Positions 6,453 to 6,711 of a stretch of 6,711 nucleotides of DNA are shown piece after piece. Positions within the stretch are counted from its first letter, which is position 1. Each line of letters begins with the position of its first letter. The stretch is from Oscillospiraceae bacterium (GTDB lineage: Bacteria > Bacillota_A > Clostridia > Saccharofermentanales > Saccharofermentanaceae): contig CADCPU010000410.1 of NCBI GenBank assembly GCA_902803365.1, forward strand, positions 1-6,711, in the 5' to 3' direction. The translations under genes and the position numbers were made by a program. Under the pieces are notes generated by a model. It was not told the origin of the DNA. It saw only the letters and a program-made list of their open reading frames with translations, and made no database searches.

Positions 6453-6486
6453 CAGCCTCGCTTCACATCGGAGCGAGGCTGTTTTA
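6453..6486 (+). terminator. Intrinsic terminator of the gltX-glnS operon
   Basis: A 10-base-pair GC-rich stem pairs CAGCCTCGCT (6453-6462) with AGCGAGGCTG (6472-6481). It can be extended by one G-T and one C-G pair to leave a five-base loop. It is followed directly by TTTTA (6482-6486) and starts 24 bases after the glnS stop. On the minus strand the flank is not T-rich, so it should work in one direction only. Confidence 0.93.
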
Positions 6487-6711
6487 TAATACATAACTTA
6501 ATGCTGATAGAACACTATCAATTCTCTTTTTCAGATTATATCATACTATCACACTGCATATCACACATCATCATAGGTACTACCTTATAAACATTTAATA
6601 TATTTCTTATCAACAGCATAATAATTTAACCTAATACAAGGACTTATATCGCCATCTATGATGTCAGTCTTTTGACATGCAAAATGCATTAATTCAGGCA
6701 ATGCTCTAATA
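6487..6711. other. AT-rich intergenic tail with short repeats
   Basis: Bases 6541-6711 hold about 30% G+C by hand count, far below the genes. No plus-strand gene, tRNA or known riboswitch is apparent. Small structures present are a hairpin TGATAG-AACA-CTATCA (6505-6520) followed by a T-rich run, an octamer TATCACAC repeated at 6547 and 6559, and an inverted repeat ATGTCA/TGACAT (6661-6678). A perfect TTGACA at 6672-6677 lacks a -10 box at the right distance. The region could be a plain spacer, the edge of an acquired segment, or partly the end of a minus-strand gene. Confidence 0.6.
6585..6710 (-). CDS. Possible 3' end of a minus-strand gene entering from beyond the window
   Basis: On the minus strand a frame is open from 6710 to a TAA at 6587-6585, 41 codons without interruption in DNA of about 30% G+C, where stops should be frequent. 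The peptide has a mixed, protein-like composition (for example DIIDGDISPCIRLNYYAVDK) rather than low-complexity sequence. I do not recognise it. Its codons (ATA, TTA, TTG, AGA) differ from all the other genes here, so it would be an AT-rich, possibly acquired gene. A run this long can also occur by chance, and no terminator is seen after its stop. The call is weak. Confidence 0.22.
   Translation of the reverse strand: MRALPELMHFACQKTDIIDGDISPCIRLNYYAVDKKYIKCL

Noticed and set aside
6672..6677. TTGACA as a -35 box of a plus-strand promoter near the window end
   Set aside because: No -10-like hexamer occurs 16-18 bases downstream; the match is likely chance in AT-rich DNA.

Overview
The window reads as a chromosomal housekeeping segment from a Clostridia-type Firmicute, probably a Lachnospiraceae or Oscillospiraceae relative. 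This is inferred from Gram-positive style Shine-Dalgarno sites, a short lipoprotein signal, intrinsic terminators and a gltX-glnS pair; no marker in the window fixes the genus. Gene density is high and spacing is tight. Four of the five complete genes have clear homologues or folds. The genes have roughly balanced base composition, but the last ~225 bases are clearly AT-rich.

Layout. (1) Positions 1-960, plus strand: the 3' half of mnmA (tRNA 2-thiouridylase), followed three bases later by a 138-codon gene of unknown function whose C-terminal half resembles the terminal beta-sandwich of GH127 glycosidases. (2) Positions 967-995: a hairpin with an A-run on one side and a T-run on the other, able to terminate transcription from both converging units. 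(3) Positions 999-3226, minus strand: a two-gene operon. The first gene is a 3-dehydroquinate-synthase-fold protein and the second is an M28-type peptidase-fold lipoprotein. Both keep their family scaffold but have lost several metal-binding or catalytic residues, which is the most unusual aspect of the window. (4) Positions 3227-3309: an 83-base divergent control region with an extended -10 box on each strand. (5) Positions 3310-6429, plus strand: gltX (glutamyl-tRNA synthetase) and glnS (glutaminyl-tRNA synthetase), three bases apart, in codon usage typical of strongly expressed genes, closed by a strong intrinsic terminator at 6453-6486. (6) Positions 6487-6711: an AT-rich tail with short repeats and, on the minus strand, an open frame that may be the 3' end of a gene starting beyond the window.

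How the genes fit together. MnmA thiolates U34 of the tRNAs for Glu, Gln and Lys; GltX and GlnS charge two of those same tRNAs. The plus-strand genes therefore share a Glu/Gln decoding theme, although mnmA and gltX-glnS are separate transcription units. The minus-strand pair has no evident link to this theme. No CRISPR array, tRNA, rRNA, insertion sequence or defence system was seen.
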